DNA of 64,000 nt from positions 14,912,247 through 14,976,246 of the forward strand of contig CM055319.2 in assembly GCA_029255685.2 (NCBI GenBank). The letters are read 5' to 3'. The notes beneath the pieces are model-generated. The model was given only the letters and a program-made list of their open reading frames with translations, ran no database searches and was not told the origin of the DNA. Positions within the stretch are counted from its first letter, which is position 1. Each line of letters opens with the position of its first letter. The translations under genes and the position numbers were made by a program. Below, piece by piece: positions 47,526-58,834 of this stretch. This stretch comes from Silene conica. Taxonomy: Eukaryota; Streptophyta; Magnoliopsida; Caryophyllales; Caryophyllaceae.

Positions 47526-48859
47526 CTGAAAAAATAAATCAAACAGAAGAGTTTAGTTGATCAACTTTACACATAATTCGTCAATCAAACTCAAAAAGAA
47601 ACGGTAACCATAGCAACACAGGTCAGCAACCATAGCAAACAATAATACGGTATAAACAGCGAAGAGTAGCAAGACAGTGAACTTATCAAACCACATGAAC
47701 GTCGAGTAGTTTGCCTAGTTACTTACTCCCGTCTTTTTCATTGAATACTTCAACAGTTCAACTTAAACAATACTTGCACCGGAGGTAAATAAAAGATCGA
47801 AGAGCGTAAGTGGAAAAAGCACAATGAAAATGATCCGACCCAAAGGTGACCTGACATGAACCGAACAGGCCCAAACCCGTTACTGACCCTAATAACCCGA
47901 ACCCAATACCCAACGTGCTTTGACCCGACCCGTGGCCAACCCGAGTGACCCGATTGTCACCTCTATCTGTGACACACAAGAAGTCGCGACAGAATGTTTA
48001 GCCAGGGCTTGACTATCGACAGATTTGAAAACAATTGCAAACTTTAGCACTGATGGAAATACAGATTTCCTAACTTGGGTTTTATATCCCTAATTTACTA
48101 CCTGTATCCTGAAATACAAAATAGCGGCAATATAGAACAAAAACAAAAAACAGTATCCAGTATCTGAAGCAAATTCACCATGTTGATTAAAGTTACCCAG
48201 TTACCAAATACAACACTCTGGTAATAACACACATTAGGATTTAGGAATGACGACATTCATATAGAGTAGTTACTTAACAGTTACTTTTTCTTGCCTCTGC
48301 CTGGACCGAAACTCACTATGGAAATGCTCTAACTACAACTCCGCTAACTGGTGCACTGACTCGAGTAAATACTACCAAATAACTCAGAAACAATTTACAG
48401 AAAATCAAAGCCTGAAGACAAGTTTATGATGATTATTTCAAATTTCATATTGAATCTTACATTTCACGTACTAAGAATCAAATGGCATTATAAAGCAGCG
48501 GAGAAAACATAAATTATAACAAATCAAAAATACAACCCTAATCAAACAAATTTATATGATTAAATTCATAAAATTTGGGAATTAATGAGAAATTGGGGAA
48601 ATTGATAAATTACCTACACAAGGAAATCGTAGTTGAAATCAGCAACCAATTAGGGGAAAATATGGAGTATAATCGCCAGTACTTGAATCCGTAGAAATGC
48701 TCGGTGAAAGGAGCGAAAATGGAGTGATCGAATTGAAGAAGATGAACGGGAACGTTATGGAAGACAGAGGAAGAAAAAGTGAAAGTTGAAAGATTTGGGG
48801 GGTCTGATAGTTTTGGTTGGATTCCGCGACAAAATCTCCAGCGTCCAAATTGAGTTACA
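47526..48859. other. MULE right-end region, possible 5' part of the F-box-like gene
   Basis: AT-rich, with a TGACCCGACCCG-type low-complexity patch at 47830-47960. A minus-strand open stretch near 48610-48860 next to the right TIR could be a leader exon. No firm gene. Confidence 0.35.
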
Positions 48860-48925
48860 TCCAAGGGTTGTTAGGAGGTTCTCATGGTTCTCATTATCTC
48901 CTTGGTTCTCATTCGATCCCGAATC
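48860..48925 (-). repeat. Right TIR of the MULE
   Basis: Inverted partner of 30565-30630, with GAGAACC blocks and ATCCAAGGG. It abuts a (TA)n tract that also borders the small MITE at 48944. Confidence 0.75.
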
Positions 48926-48943
48926 TATATATATATATATATA

Positions 48944-49330
48944 GACTTGGGATCCGGTGAGAACCACCTTACAATGAGAACCTTGTGAGAACTCTACCTT
49001 ACGGACTTTTTTTAAAAAAATTAATAACATAATTGGATACGGCATGGCATTTTATAGCTAGAGAACATATTTTTTGGTCTAGAAAATAAATACTAGTGAC
49101 GGAAATAAAGGTGAGATACGTTTTATTTATTTGCATGCACCTACTATCTATTTTTTCGTATCTATCATTTTTCCGCCACTAGTATTTATTTTCTAGACCA
49201 AGAAATATGTTCTCTGACCATAAAATATCATGCCGAATCCAATTATGTCATTAATTTTTTAAAAAAAACTTCATAAGGAAGAGTTCTCACCGGTTTTCAT
49301 TGTAAGGTGGTTCTCACCGGATCCCAACCC
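48944..49330. mobile_element. Fold-back MULE-type MITE, 387 bp, sharing TIR motif with the MULE
   Basis: The two halves are inverted copies of each other over almost the full length (about 185-bp arms). They start TTGGGATCCGGTGAGAACC and include ACCTTACAATGAGAACC and CTAGTATTTATTTTCTAGACC. The first 20 bp closely match the giant MULE's left TIR (GGGATCAGGTGAGAACCACC). It is flanked by (TA)n on both sides and has no gene. Confidence 0.85.
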
Positions 49331-51767
49331 TATATATATATATATATATATATAAATATATCAATATCTCAATCTCATATCAACATGCAATACTCGCAAA
49401 CGCTTTCAACTAACTTCGGAAACTATTTGAAAGGATAGCCGGTTTCCCTTCAGGTTGCCCGGCCGGGGGGTCTTTCAATCCAAACCATTTACGAAACCAG
49501 ACTAAGAGTCGTCCAATGCCTTGCACGAACAGTTCTAAAATCAATAACACTCTGTCTAACACAAACAATCAGCAACATCTGACTGACACTGTACCCCAAC
49601 TCAGGCAAGCAGATGCAAAACAACAATACCTAGGACCTACCGCAACTCATGCAAAAACTAGATACAAACAGCAGTGCCCAAGTCACACCCCAACTAGGGT
49701 AAACTTGGTACACAAACAGCAAGCATACACCCGTAGCCGCAACTCAGGCACGGATGGATACCAATCAGCTAATAATGGGTCATAACGCAACTCAGTCAGA
49801 ACCATTACTCTTTGTAATGAAATCGGGATCCCAACTCAGACCCAACCCACTACGGTCAAACAAACTCACGGTAGAACAGGGGTCGCAACTCAGACATAAT
49901 CCTACCGCATCATCCATACACGAGACGGACCGTACGTCGCAACACAGACTAGGCCATCACGTCACAAACACTCACGTGTCAAACTAGAGGATCGCAACTC
50001 AGACCATAACTTGACACGCATCAAACATCAGTACATATCATACTCTAGCGGTCGCAACTCAGACATATTCCGATATGTACTACAACCAAGTCCTTAGTCC
50101 TAACTTGTAGAACTCTAAACAACACTTAATTGACCCCGAGAACTAAGTTGAGGGAGAGCCGGTTTCCCTTTCGGTTACCCGACCGGGGGGTCTCCATCCT
50201 CTCTCCATTCCCGAACCCAATATAGTGCCGCCCGAACCTCGGGGACCTCAAACACACTTAAGCATATAAGATAAGACCACGTTCAATAACAACCATGAAC
50301 AACCTAAGACTTCCTTCTACAAGTCCAAGGGTTCCTATTCAACTAACTAAGTTCACTAGGTCTCATAAGCAACCTAAGAAAAAGCTTAGCCTAAGATAAG
50401 AAACAACATGCGAAAACATTGTTTACTAAATTACCCATTACCATTAAGAAGTAACTAACTTTAAATAAGAATGTAAACTTACTAACCTACTACTTGTTAC
50501 ATTACCCATTACAATTCAAGTATAAACATAACAATATAAGATACTTAACATGCTATAAAACTTGTAAAGAAACCTTACAACCAAACAATTGAGGAATGAT
50601 TAACATTAGGCAAATAGCTAACCATTTGCTAAACCTTACTTAGCTCAAACATACATTTAAAACCAGGTAAATATATCCATAAACATCACTTAAACAATTG
50701 GGAAACAAGCCCCCAAAACAACACGAAAACAATTAAACAAACAAAAGGCTACAACGGTTTTTGCGCAGCCTGCGCAATGGGGTTGCGCAGCTGCGCCAGA
50801 ATTGCGCAGCCTGCGCCCAGACACGGGCAGGTCTGATTCGTGAATTTCCTGCAATTCGCCATTTCCTTTGAACTTTCGACAAACACTTCTACAACATGAT
50901 TTCGAGCATCAAACTTATACTACCAGCACATATCATCCCATAACAATCCCAAGTACGTCTCATATACGATTTTTGAACAAATAGAACACGTATTAGGATC
51001 AAACATTGTATTCGTCTTAACTTTGCAGAAAATGAAAAATGAACATAACAAGCATATGAACATTCAAAACTCAAATTAAATCATGTGAAGAACATATAAA
51101 ATGACTTCCTAACATATTCCTATACTCAAGCATCAACAATAGTTCATAAAATCAGAAAATCATCAAGAACGACCACAAATGGTGCTACTTTAACAAAAAG
51201 GCCGAGTTACTCATCAAAGTCACCTTATAAGCGGGTTAAGCTCCAATCTCTTCTTCAATAACGTAACTATCAACCTCCGGGTCCTCTAATACAACTCCTA
51301 CAACAAAAGAAACGAAGATTATAAGCCCAAAACGGATTTGGGGCAAAACAGCGTCTTTTTCGACTTTAAGGAAACTGAAATTGAAAGAGATATGAAGCTT
51401 GCAAATCTCGAGAGGATTCCGAAAATGTAAAGCTTACCTTGATACGAGTTTGGGAAGGGGTCGAGATGTTGATTTTAAGCTTGAGAAAAAGAGAGAAAAT
51501 GGAGGTTTTTGTGTTACAGTGAAATGAAATAAGATGTCGATGGAGAGGAAGCCTTAAGTAGGGTTTTGTTGTCCTTTTACCTTTTTACTTGAGTCGGGTT
51601 TTATTTGTTTGTGAAACGGACTCAAGTCGGGAAATGAGATGCCAAGTGAACATCTTAAGAATTAAAATATTCTTAAGACGGAACTTAACGGAAAACTTAA
51701 AATAAGATTTACGATTTATTAATAAAATAATATTAAAATATTATTTACGAAAATACGGGATGTTACA
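49331..51767 (-). repeat. Main surviving part of element C's LTR
   Basis: No gene. It holds about ten degenerate copies of GCAACTCAGAC spaced some 45-60 bp apart (49510-50070). A duplicated AGCCGGTTTCCCTT...CCGGGGGGTCT block lies at 49437 and 50157, and a GCGCAG-rich patch at 50765-50820. Such motifs are common in plant chromovirus LTRs. Confidence 0.6.
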
Positions 51768-54700
51768 TATGGACTGTTGTGTTGCAGTCATGGAACGACT
51801 TCAAACGACTCTTCAAAGAGCAATTCTATCCGGAGAACACCGACTTCCTTGCTCGAAGGAAACTAAAGAGCTTGAAGCATACATGCTCGATCCGAGACTA
51901 CGTGAAAGCCTACTCGGCGTGTATGTTGGGAATTGCCGACATGACAGAGAAAGATCGAGTATTCCAGTTTGTCGTTGGCTTGAAGGAGTGGGCTCAACGA
52001 GAAATCATGAGACAGAGACCAGAGTCCCTCTCGGCTGCGATGACCGCGGCTGAAAGACTGGTCGATTACTACACAGAGCAGGAAACAGCCTAAAATAAAG
52101 GATTCTCCATAACGGGCGGAAATAACCCAAAATTTGGAGGAACGACCTCATAGGCAAGACCTCCCTCTACGGGAACAGTTGCTTCCGTCCCGGGGGAAAC
52201 AATAGAAGGTGGGGCTCAACCACTTCTACTCCCACCTCTTCTAAAGGCAGCACTTCCGAAGCGTCGACTGCGAGGAAGCCGTTTGCGTGTTTCCTTTGTA
52301 AAGGACCACATAGAATGTCCGAGTGCCCTCACCAAGGAGAATTCAACAATCTCAAGAAGATTTTGTCGAAGATGTCGGTGGAATCGAACCCCGAAAGGAC
52401 AGATCATGATGCCGAGGAGTGTGACGATGATATCGCGAGCGAACAAGAGGAAGTTGCTCGAATGGGCGTGGTACACATGTTGGGTTCGATGGGAAAAGGT
52501 GTCGAGCGTCCCGAAACCAAGTCCATGGAACTGATGTACGTCGAAATAAACGTCAATGGGAAGGCTACTCGAGCCATGATAGATACGGGAGCCTCCCATA
52601 ATTTCGTCACCCCCGACGAGGCGAAGAGACTCGGGATGAAATTGAATCGAGAAAGCAAAAGCATGAAAGTCGTCAATTCCAGCGCCAAGCCAATTCAAGG
52701 TGTGGCCAAAGAAGTGACGATCAAGATGGGCGAGTGGACTGGAAAGTTGGACTTCACCAGCGTCCCGATGGATGATTTCAAAATCGTCCTTGGAATGGAT
52801 TTCTTTAAGCGAACCCCGACATTCTTGGCGCCCCACAATGGATCCCTAATGATAGTTGGGGTCAAAACGTGCCTAGTGAAAGCCGTAGAAGGCGAGAAAA
52901 AGCTAAAGGGACCGCTCCTCTCTGCGATGCAATTGAAGAAGGGACTCCTAAAGGGAGAACCAACGTACCTGTGTACCATATCCATGAAGGAGAACACCTC
53001 TGATAAGCCTGTGGAACCACAAATCCAGGGAGTGCTGGAGGAAAACAAAGACGTGATGCCGGATAAGTTACCTATGAGTTTACCACCTCGACGATTGGTG
53101 GACCATCAAATTGAGTTAATTCCCGGGACAAGACCTCCCGCACGAGGACCGTACCGGATGACACCTCCAAAGTTAGCTGAACCGAGAAAACATCTAGACG
53201 ATCTACTTCGCTCAGGGTCAATTCAACCTTCTAAAGCTCCATATGGGGCTCCTGTGCTCTTCCAAATAAACAAGACGGTAGTCTGAGATTGTGCATCGAC
53301 TATCGAGCCTTGAACAAGCTGACGGTGAGAAACCGCTATCCAATCCCTTTGGTAGCCGACTTATTTGCTCAATTACAAGGCGCCGTATACTTCACCAAGT
53401 TAGATCTGCGATCGGGGTATCATCAAGTTCGAATTGCCGAAGGAGATGAGCCAAAGACTGCTTGTGTGACGAGATACGGGTCGTTTGAATGGTTGGTCAT
53501 GCCTTTTGGCTTGACTAACGCCCCTGCTACATTCTGTACGTTGATGAATTATGTATTCCACGAGTATTTGGACAAATTCGTCGTGGTATACTTGGATGAT
53601 ATTGTTGTGTATAGCCGCTCATTGGCCGAACACACAGAATACCTGAAACTCGTGTTCGCGAAGCTCCGCGACAATCACTTGTTCGTGAAAAGAGAAAAAT
53701 GTGAATTTGCCCAACCTGAAGTCAACTTCCTCGGTCATATCGTGGGAAAAGGGAGACTTAAAATGGACTCAAAAAAGATCACAACCATCAAAGATTGGGG
53801 AACTCCAAGAAACGTGTCCGAGTTCCGCTCTTTCTTAGGGCTGGCGAACTATTACCGAAGATTCATTCGATATTATTCAAAGATTGGCGCACCACTAACC
53901 AATTTGCTGAAGAAAGATGTTAAGTGAGAGTGGTCTATCGACAAGAAGAGAGCCTTTGAAAGGCTCAAAGAAGCGGTGGTTCAAGAACAAGTCTTGGCTT
54001 TACCGAATATTACAAAGCCTTTCGAAGTCGAGGCAGATGCGTCTGACTTTGCCCTGGGTGGCGTGCTCCTCCAAGAGGACCGCCCCGTGGCCTTTGAGAG
54101 CAGGAAGTTGAATGGGGCCGAGACTCGGTATGCTGTTCAAGAGAAGGAACTTCTAGCCATCGTTCATTGTCTAGCTACGGGGATGGAGACACTACCTCTT
54201 AGGGTCGAAGTTTGTTGTCAAGACGGATAACACCGCAGCGTCCCACTTTCTTACGCAACCCAAGCTCAATAGCCGACAAGAGAGATGGCAAGAATTGTTG
54301 GCGAAATTTGATGTGGAATTCGTTTACCGACCGGGAGCGGCAAATAGGGTCGCGGATGCCCTCAGCCGTAGGTGTGATTTGTCCGTACTACATGTGATTG
54401 CTCACTTATCCTCCACCACAGTGGCTACGGATATTCGAGCTAAAGCGATGGAACACCTCGACCAAGGCCTGACGACGAGGAACCTGAAGCAACTTGCCAT
54501 TGAAGGGAAGACACGTAAGTTCTGGATGGAAGATGCATGGACTCCTTTTCACGAAGGGACACCTAATTTTTGTTCCAAAAGCGGCATGACTACAAAAGAT
54601 CCTCCTACAGGAATGTCATGATACCTTGTGGGCGGGTCATCCGGGATGGAAGAAAACGTTGTGTTTACTGAAGAGAAACTACTACTGACCACAAATGAAG

Positions 54701-55605
54701 GAGGACGTGATGGAGTACACAAAAAGTTGTCTTATTTTCCAACAAGATAAAAGGGAGAAACAGAAACCGGGAGGACTACCGAAGAGACCGCTACAATGTT
54801 CTTCAAACATGTGATGAAATATTGGGGACTACCTCAGAGTATAATCAGTGATTGCGATGCTCGCTTCACGAGATTATTTTGGGGTCTAATCTTCAGATTT
54901 CCTCAAGTTATCATCCCCAAAAAGATGTCCAGACAGAGCGCTTCAATAGCATGTTGGAAGAATACCTGTGCCACTTTGTGGGTGCAACTCAAATGGAGTG
55001 GGTGAGACTCCTTGACGTTACCCAGTTTTGTTTTAACGCTCAAACGAGCTCCTCTTCCAACAAGAGCACGTTTGAGCTTGTTACAGGTCATATGCCGCTC
55101 TTACCTCCCACTGTTGCTGATACTTATGCGGGTCGGACGAAGAAAACACATGAGTTTGCAAGAGAATGGAACATAAATGCTGAGATTGCCCGAGCTTACT
55201 TGGAGAAACTATCCCGCCGTATGAAGAAGTGGGCAGATGAGAATCGCAGAGCCAACGAGTTTAATGTTGGTGACATGGTCATGGTGAAGTTGAATAAAGA
55301 ACATATGAGATTCCTGAGGGGACGAGACAAGCGTTTGGTGAGGAAGTATGAAGGCCCAATCCAAGTGATCAAGTGGATTGGAGAAGTAGCATACAAGCTC
55401 GACCGCCCTGCCTGGATGAAGTGCCACCCTGTGTTTCATGTGAGCTGCTTGAAGCCCTACCATCCAGATCCTGAAGACCCCTCCCGCAACAAAAGCAAGC
55501 GCGCCCACATCCGTTCTAACCAACTCCCAGCGACATCAGCCGACTAAACCAGCCTTGAAGATTGCAGCGTTGTCGAGGACGACAACAAATTAGGTGGGGG
55601 GAGAG

Positions 55606-56135
55606 TGTAAGGACTCGCTTATTTAGCCGCAATTCTAGCCTCATAGCTAAGAAATTGCGCGCGCGGTTCGTTCACTTCGAGCCCGTAGATTTCGTATTTT
55701 ACCTTTGTATTTTCATTTCTAGTTTTTTGTATCATTTAGTACTCCAAGTCTACTTCCTGCGTGTTGAAAGCTTGGAGTCTCGTTTTTAGTTTAAGGTACG
55801 TTTTTAGGAGTTTAGAAAACGTATACTTATTGTGCAACATCAATGATCACCGCTACCAGACTAAAAATATCAAATTTGCCTCTATGAGGAGTACTAGTCA
55901 ATCAATCTGCTTCTCACCCTGTTGCCTTCTATTGCTTGTTGTTTGCTTTCTTATGAATGACTCTTGCCTTCATAACCTACTAACAAGCCTGTGTGTGTCG
56001 CCCGTTGATGATCGAGACTAGGATCCCGACACACGCAAACCGAGACCGATTACGAATGCTCTAGTGCTTGTCAAACACTAGTGCTTGACGCTCTCGCTTT
56101 CATTCTTGTCGTGAGTTCAGACAAGGGTGCGCTCC
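55606..56135 (+). repeat. 3' LTR of element A, interrupted by element B
   Basis: Collinear with 27681-28210. The last roughly 30 bp of the LTR are missing here because element B begins at 56136; they should lie beyond B, outside the window. A G-rich polypurine tract precedes it at about 55593-55605. Confidence 0.9.
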
Positions 56136-57263
56136 TGTAATACCTCGGATTTTGGCCACGATTTTATTTGATTTTATTTTAATTGATAGACGGTTTGAAG
56201 CATGATATGGGGTTTCGTTTGATACGATTTTAAATAGAGCGATAATAATTACTTCGTTTATAAGTGTACGTATCATGCTCGTTTATAAGTGCGTGTATCA
56301 TGTTCGTTGTGGGTTTCGAATGAGGGGTCACTCTTATACGTGACATGACCTGGGTAGGGTTCGAACCAGGGACCTCTAGGGGGTTGGTGTGGGCCTTGGA
56401 ATCCGTGCACAACACAGCCCACAACAGACCTTAAACCCTATACAATTCTGACAGAAGATACTCCCTGCCGCCATATAAATGGAGTTTGTACTCCCAAATT
56501 CTGAACTATCATCCTAAAAACAAAACCCTAGACTGCAGCCACCATCACACGGGAAGGAGAGAGGGTGCTCACGACCAGATCCGCCGTGTCTAACACCATT
56601 CGATTCTGGTCAGAAGTCAGGTACGTGTCTTAGGTGTCTGTGTTCATTGCTGGTCGTGTTATACTCTCTGTTTTGCTTCGTGTTTCGACGGGTCTGGAGT
56701 GTTAGTTGGTGGTTGTGGTGGCCATGGTAGGGTTGGTTGTAGTCAGGACCATGTAATAAGGGTTAGTGTTGGTAGGCTAGGTGGTTTATGGGTCGTCGAT
56801 GGTGGGGTTTTGGAGGCATGGTTGCTGCGTTCAGAACACGAGTCACAGGGGTAGTTGTTGGTGTCTCTGTCGAGCAGTGGTTTGGGGGTGGTGTTACTGG
56901 CGACTCGGGGGAGGTCAATACAGTAACACCATCATGGTTAAGGGGTGTGTCAGAGGTGGCGTCTGGTGGTGGCCGTGGTTAATTCTGGTGGTGGTAACGG
57001 CTGTTGTTGTCAGGCCTGTTTAAGAGGAGATTGGGTTTTGCGTGTCACTGGTCTGTAACCAGGGACGGATTCGTGTCTAGTCTGGCGTGTAGGAGGGAGT
57101 CGACGGTGGTGATGGGTGTCAGTAATGGAGTGGGTGGTTTGGGTGTCGCGTGCGGTGGTTGTCGGCGGGCAGTGGGGTGTCGGTGAGGCGGTTTAAGGGC
57201 TGGCCGTGTCATAGGTGGAGTCGGGTTTTAGGGGCTGTTGGGTTATTTTCGTGTTAGACATGA

Positions 57264-57269
57264 GTTTTG

Positions 57270-57308
<39 letters not shown>

Positions 57309-57345
57309 GCTATTATTAGTATTATTATTATTAATAATAATATAT
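57264..57345. repeat. (ATT)n microsatellite in B's LTR
   Basis: Long run of ATT/TTA units with a few substitutions towards its right end. Confidence 0.9.
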
Positions 57346-57776
57346 TGGTATTTATGGTATATTTTATTTATGGTAAATTTTGATATGGTGGTAATATATA
57401 GAGTAATTTGAATTTCAAACGGAAGTTACCATCTTTGTTAGAAGTTGTTAAGTCGAGGAAGTTTTATTTATGGAAACTTTCCATTTATAGGGGGGTTGCC
57501 ATTTATAGTAAGTATAGTTGTGGTGGTTCGGGAAGGTTTTTAATTCGTTACATATGCATGTCTAGGTAGCGAGTTTCGTGTGGAACACTTCTAACGAGCC
57601 GGACGCATCTACTTTACTTACTATTTCAGGTAGGGGAAGATATTGATTATAATAAGGTGCAATCTATTCATATTTGTGTATAAGCATATTTGTGTGATTT
57701 ATCATGTGATCGTTGAATTATATTATCTTTATCATTCCGAAATACTGTATATATATATTGTGCCTTGTGATTTGGA

Positions 57777-57905
57777 GTTGGATCGGTGCGGAGTATTTAT
57801 GGTGTTGGATCGGTGCGGAGTATTTATGGTGTTGGATCGGTGCGGAGTATTTATGGCGTTGGATCGGTGCGGAGTATATATGGTGTTGGATCGGCGCGGA
57901 GTTTA
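57777..57905 (+). repeat. Five 26-bp tandem repeats in B's LTR
   Basis: The unit GTTGGATCGGTGCGGAGTAT plus TTATGG repeats five times with a few substitutions in the last two copies. Confidence 0.95.
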
Positions 57906-58834
57906 TTATATTGTTGTTTTACTTATTCTTTTACCTACTCAACCTCGTGGTTGACCCTGTGTATTCGTGATCACCTGTGATGAACCAACTATTGGGGAGC
58001 AGATTGACAGGTGGCTGTGACTAAGGGGGGAGCTATGGGAGGAAGAGCTTGGATCCGGACCAGTTTAGATGTCTAGATCGCCTTAGTCAGTTTTATAAGA
58101 GTTGTACTTTACTTGTTTTGTTAAGACTTTTGGACACGGGTGTAAGAACATGTTTTGAGTTAACTTTATACTTAAAGTACTGTTTATCTTCCTTTGCATC
58201 TACTGCCTCGGGAGACCGAGATGGTAACACTCTTATTTATCTGAGGAGTCCTAGCTCAGGCCCTTGAATAAATGGGGGTGTTACAAAGTGGTATCAGAGC
58301 GAACGATCCTCAGGCCTAAACTAATTAACCCAATGAATGTAGGAGAGTCTAAATAAAATGAACCCCGGGATAGGACTGTTAGGAGCACACTAAAGGGGAA
58401 GTATGAGTCTGGGGCCCCCTCACACCGAACCATAGGCCCTATCAGTTTTACCCGGGAACCCAGAGTGCATACATGAGAGAAAGGGTAGAATAGGAAGTGG
58501 TGGAAGTGATAGCGTACTGTGATAAGTATGTTATGAGAAATCTGAGTATAAGTGATTTGGAAAAGCCGGAAGGGGCATGAGCATGAATGAATCTTTATCT
58601 GTTTGAATAAAAGGTGAATATTGTTGTGGTATGTTAAGAGATTTGAAACGTGCTAGTAATTCTTCTTTCATCATGTCTAGTGATATGCGGTTATGTGATC
58701 CCGAGCCATGTTATAATTTTGTAGTACTCAATCTGGTAGTTGATGCTAGACTTTATCGTTTAGGGATCTTAGCCCTAATCTTAATGGGTACCCACGCGAG
58801 TCGGGACTCATTCCTTTTTCTGTTGTATTATAGT

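Larger units (their letters stand above)
30565..48925. mobile_element. Giant Mutator-like element (MULE), 18.4 kb, with protease and F-box-like cargo
   Basis: The terminal inverted repeats are about 65 bp and imperfect: the left starts GGTCGGGATCAGGTGAGAACC and the right, read inward, starts GATTCGGGATCGAATGAGAACC; both reach a shared CCCTTGGAT. The element sits in a (TA)n tract, so the 9-10 bp target duplication cannot be separated from the microsatellite. Contents from left to right: three-exon FAR1/MULE transposase (+), a 551-bp hairpin, a 416-bp tandem duplication, a ULP1-type protease gene (-), a satellite array and a broken F-box-like gene (-). The transposase frame is open and the TIRs are recognisable, so it may have been mobile fairly recently. 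MULEs with ULP-like cargo are known in plants as Kaonashi elements. Confidence 0.8.
28791..51767 (-). mobile_element. Element C: chromovirus-type solo LTR, split by later insertions
   Basis: The outer ends are TGTAAAACCA (28791) and GGGATGTTACA (51767), flanked by near-identical 5-bp sites TAGGG (28786-28790) and TATGG (51768-51772) in element A's gag. Its own sequence is about 28791-29208, 30532-30564 and 49331-51767, some 2.9 kb. I find no coding domain or second LTR, so a solo LTR is the simplest reading. On the minus strand it starts TGTAACATCCCG. The GC-rich GCGCAGCCTGCGC block lies near 50765-50820. A fossil with no coding capacity. Confidence 0.6.
27681..56135 (+). mobile_element. Element A: chromovirus-like Ty3/gypsy retrotransposon, broken and nested
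   Basis: The 5' LTR is 27681-28240 (TGTAAGGACC...ACCGTGACA) and a Met-tRNA-type PBS TGGTATCAGAG starts at 28243. Gag lies at about 28260-28785 and 51775-52090, protease at 52550-52620, reverse transcriptase at 53280-53900 (YLDD), RNase H at 53980-54370, integrase at 54600-55050 and a C-terminal HPVFHVSCLKPYH block near 55430. A purine tract precedes the 3' LTR (55606 onward). The element is broken: split by C within gag and by B within the 3' LTR, with about half a dozen further lesions in its frames. The LTRs differ at roughly 5% by eye, suggesting an age of a few million years. The lineage within chromoviruses is uncertain. Confidence 0.85.
56136..58285 (+). repeat. 5' LTR of element B
   Basis: 2150 bp. 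Contains a tRNA T-arm-like GGGTTCGAACC (about 56347), an (ATT)n microsatellite (57264-57345) and a 26-bp tandem repeat (57777-57905). Confidence 0.9.

Noticed and set aside
47758-47979. Gly/Val-rich 73-residue frame on the minus strand
   Set aside because: Derived from a low-complexity ACCCGACCCG patch common in plant repeats.
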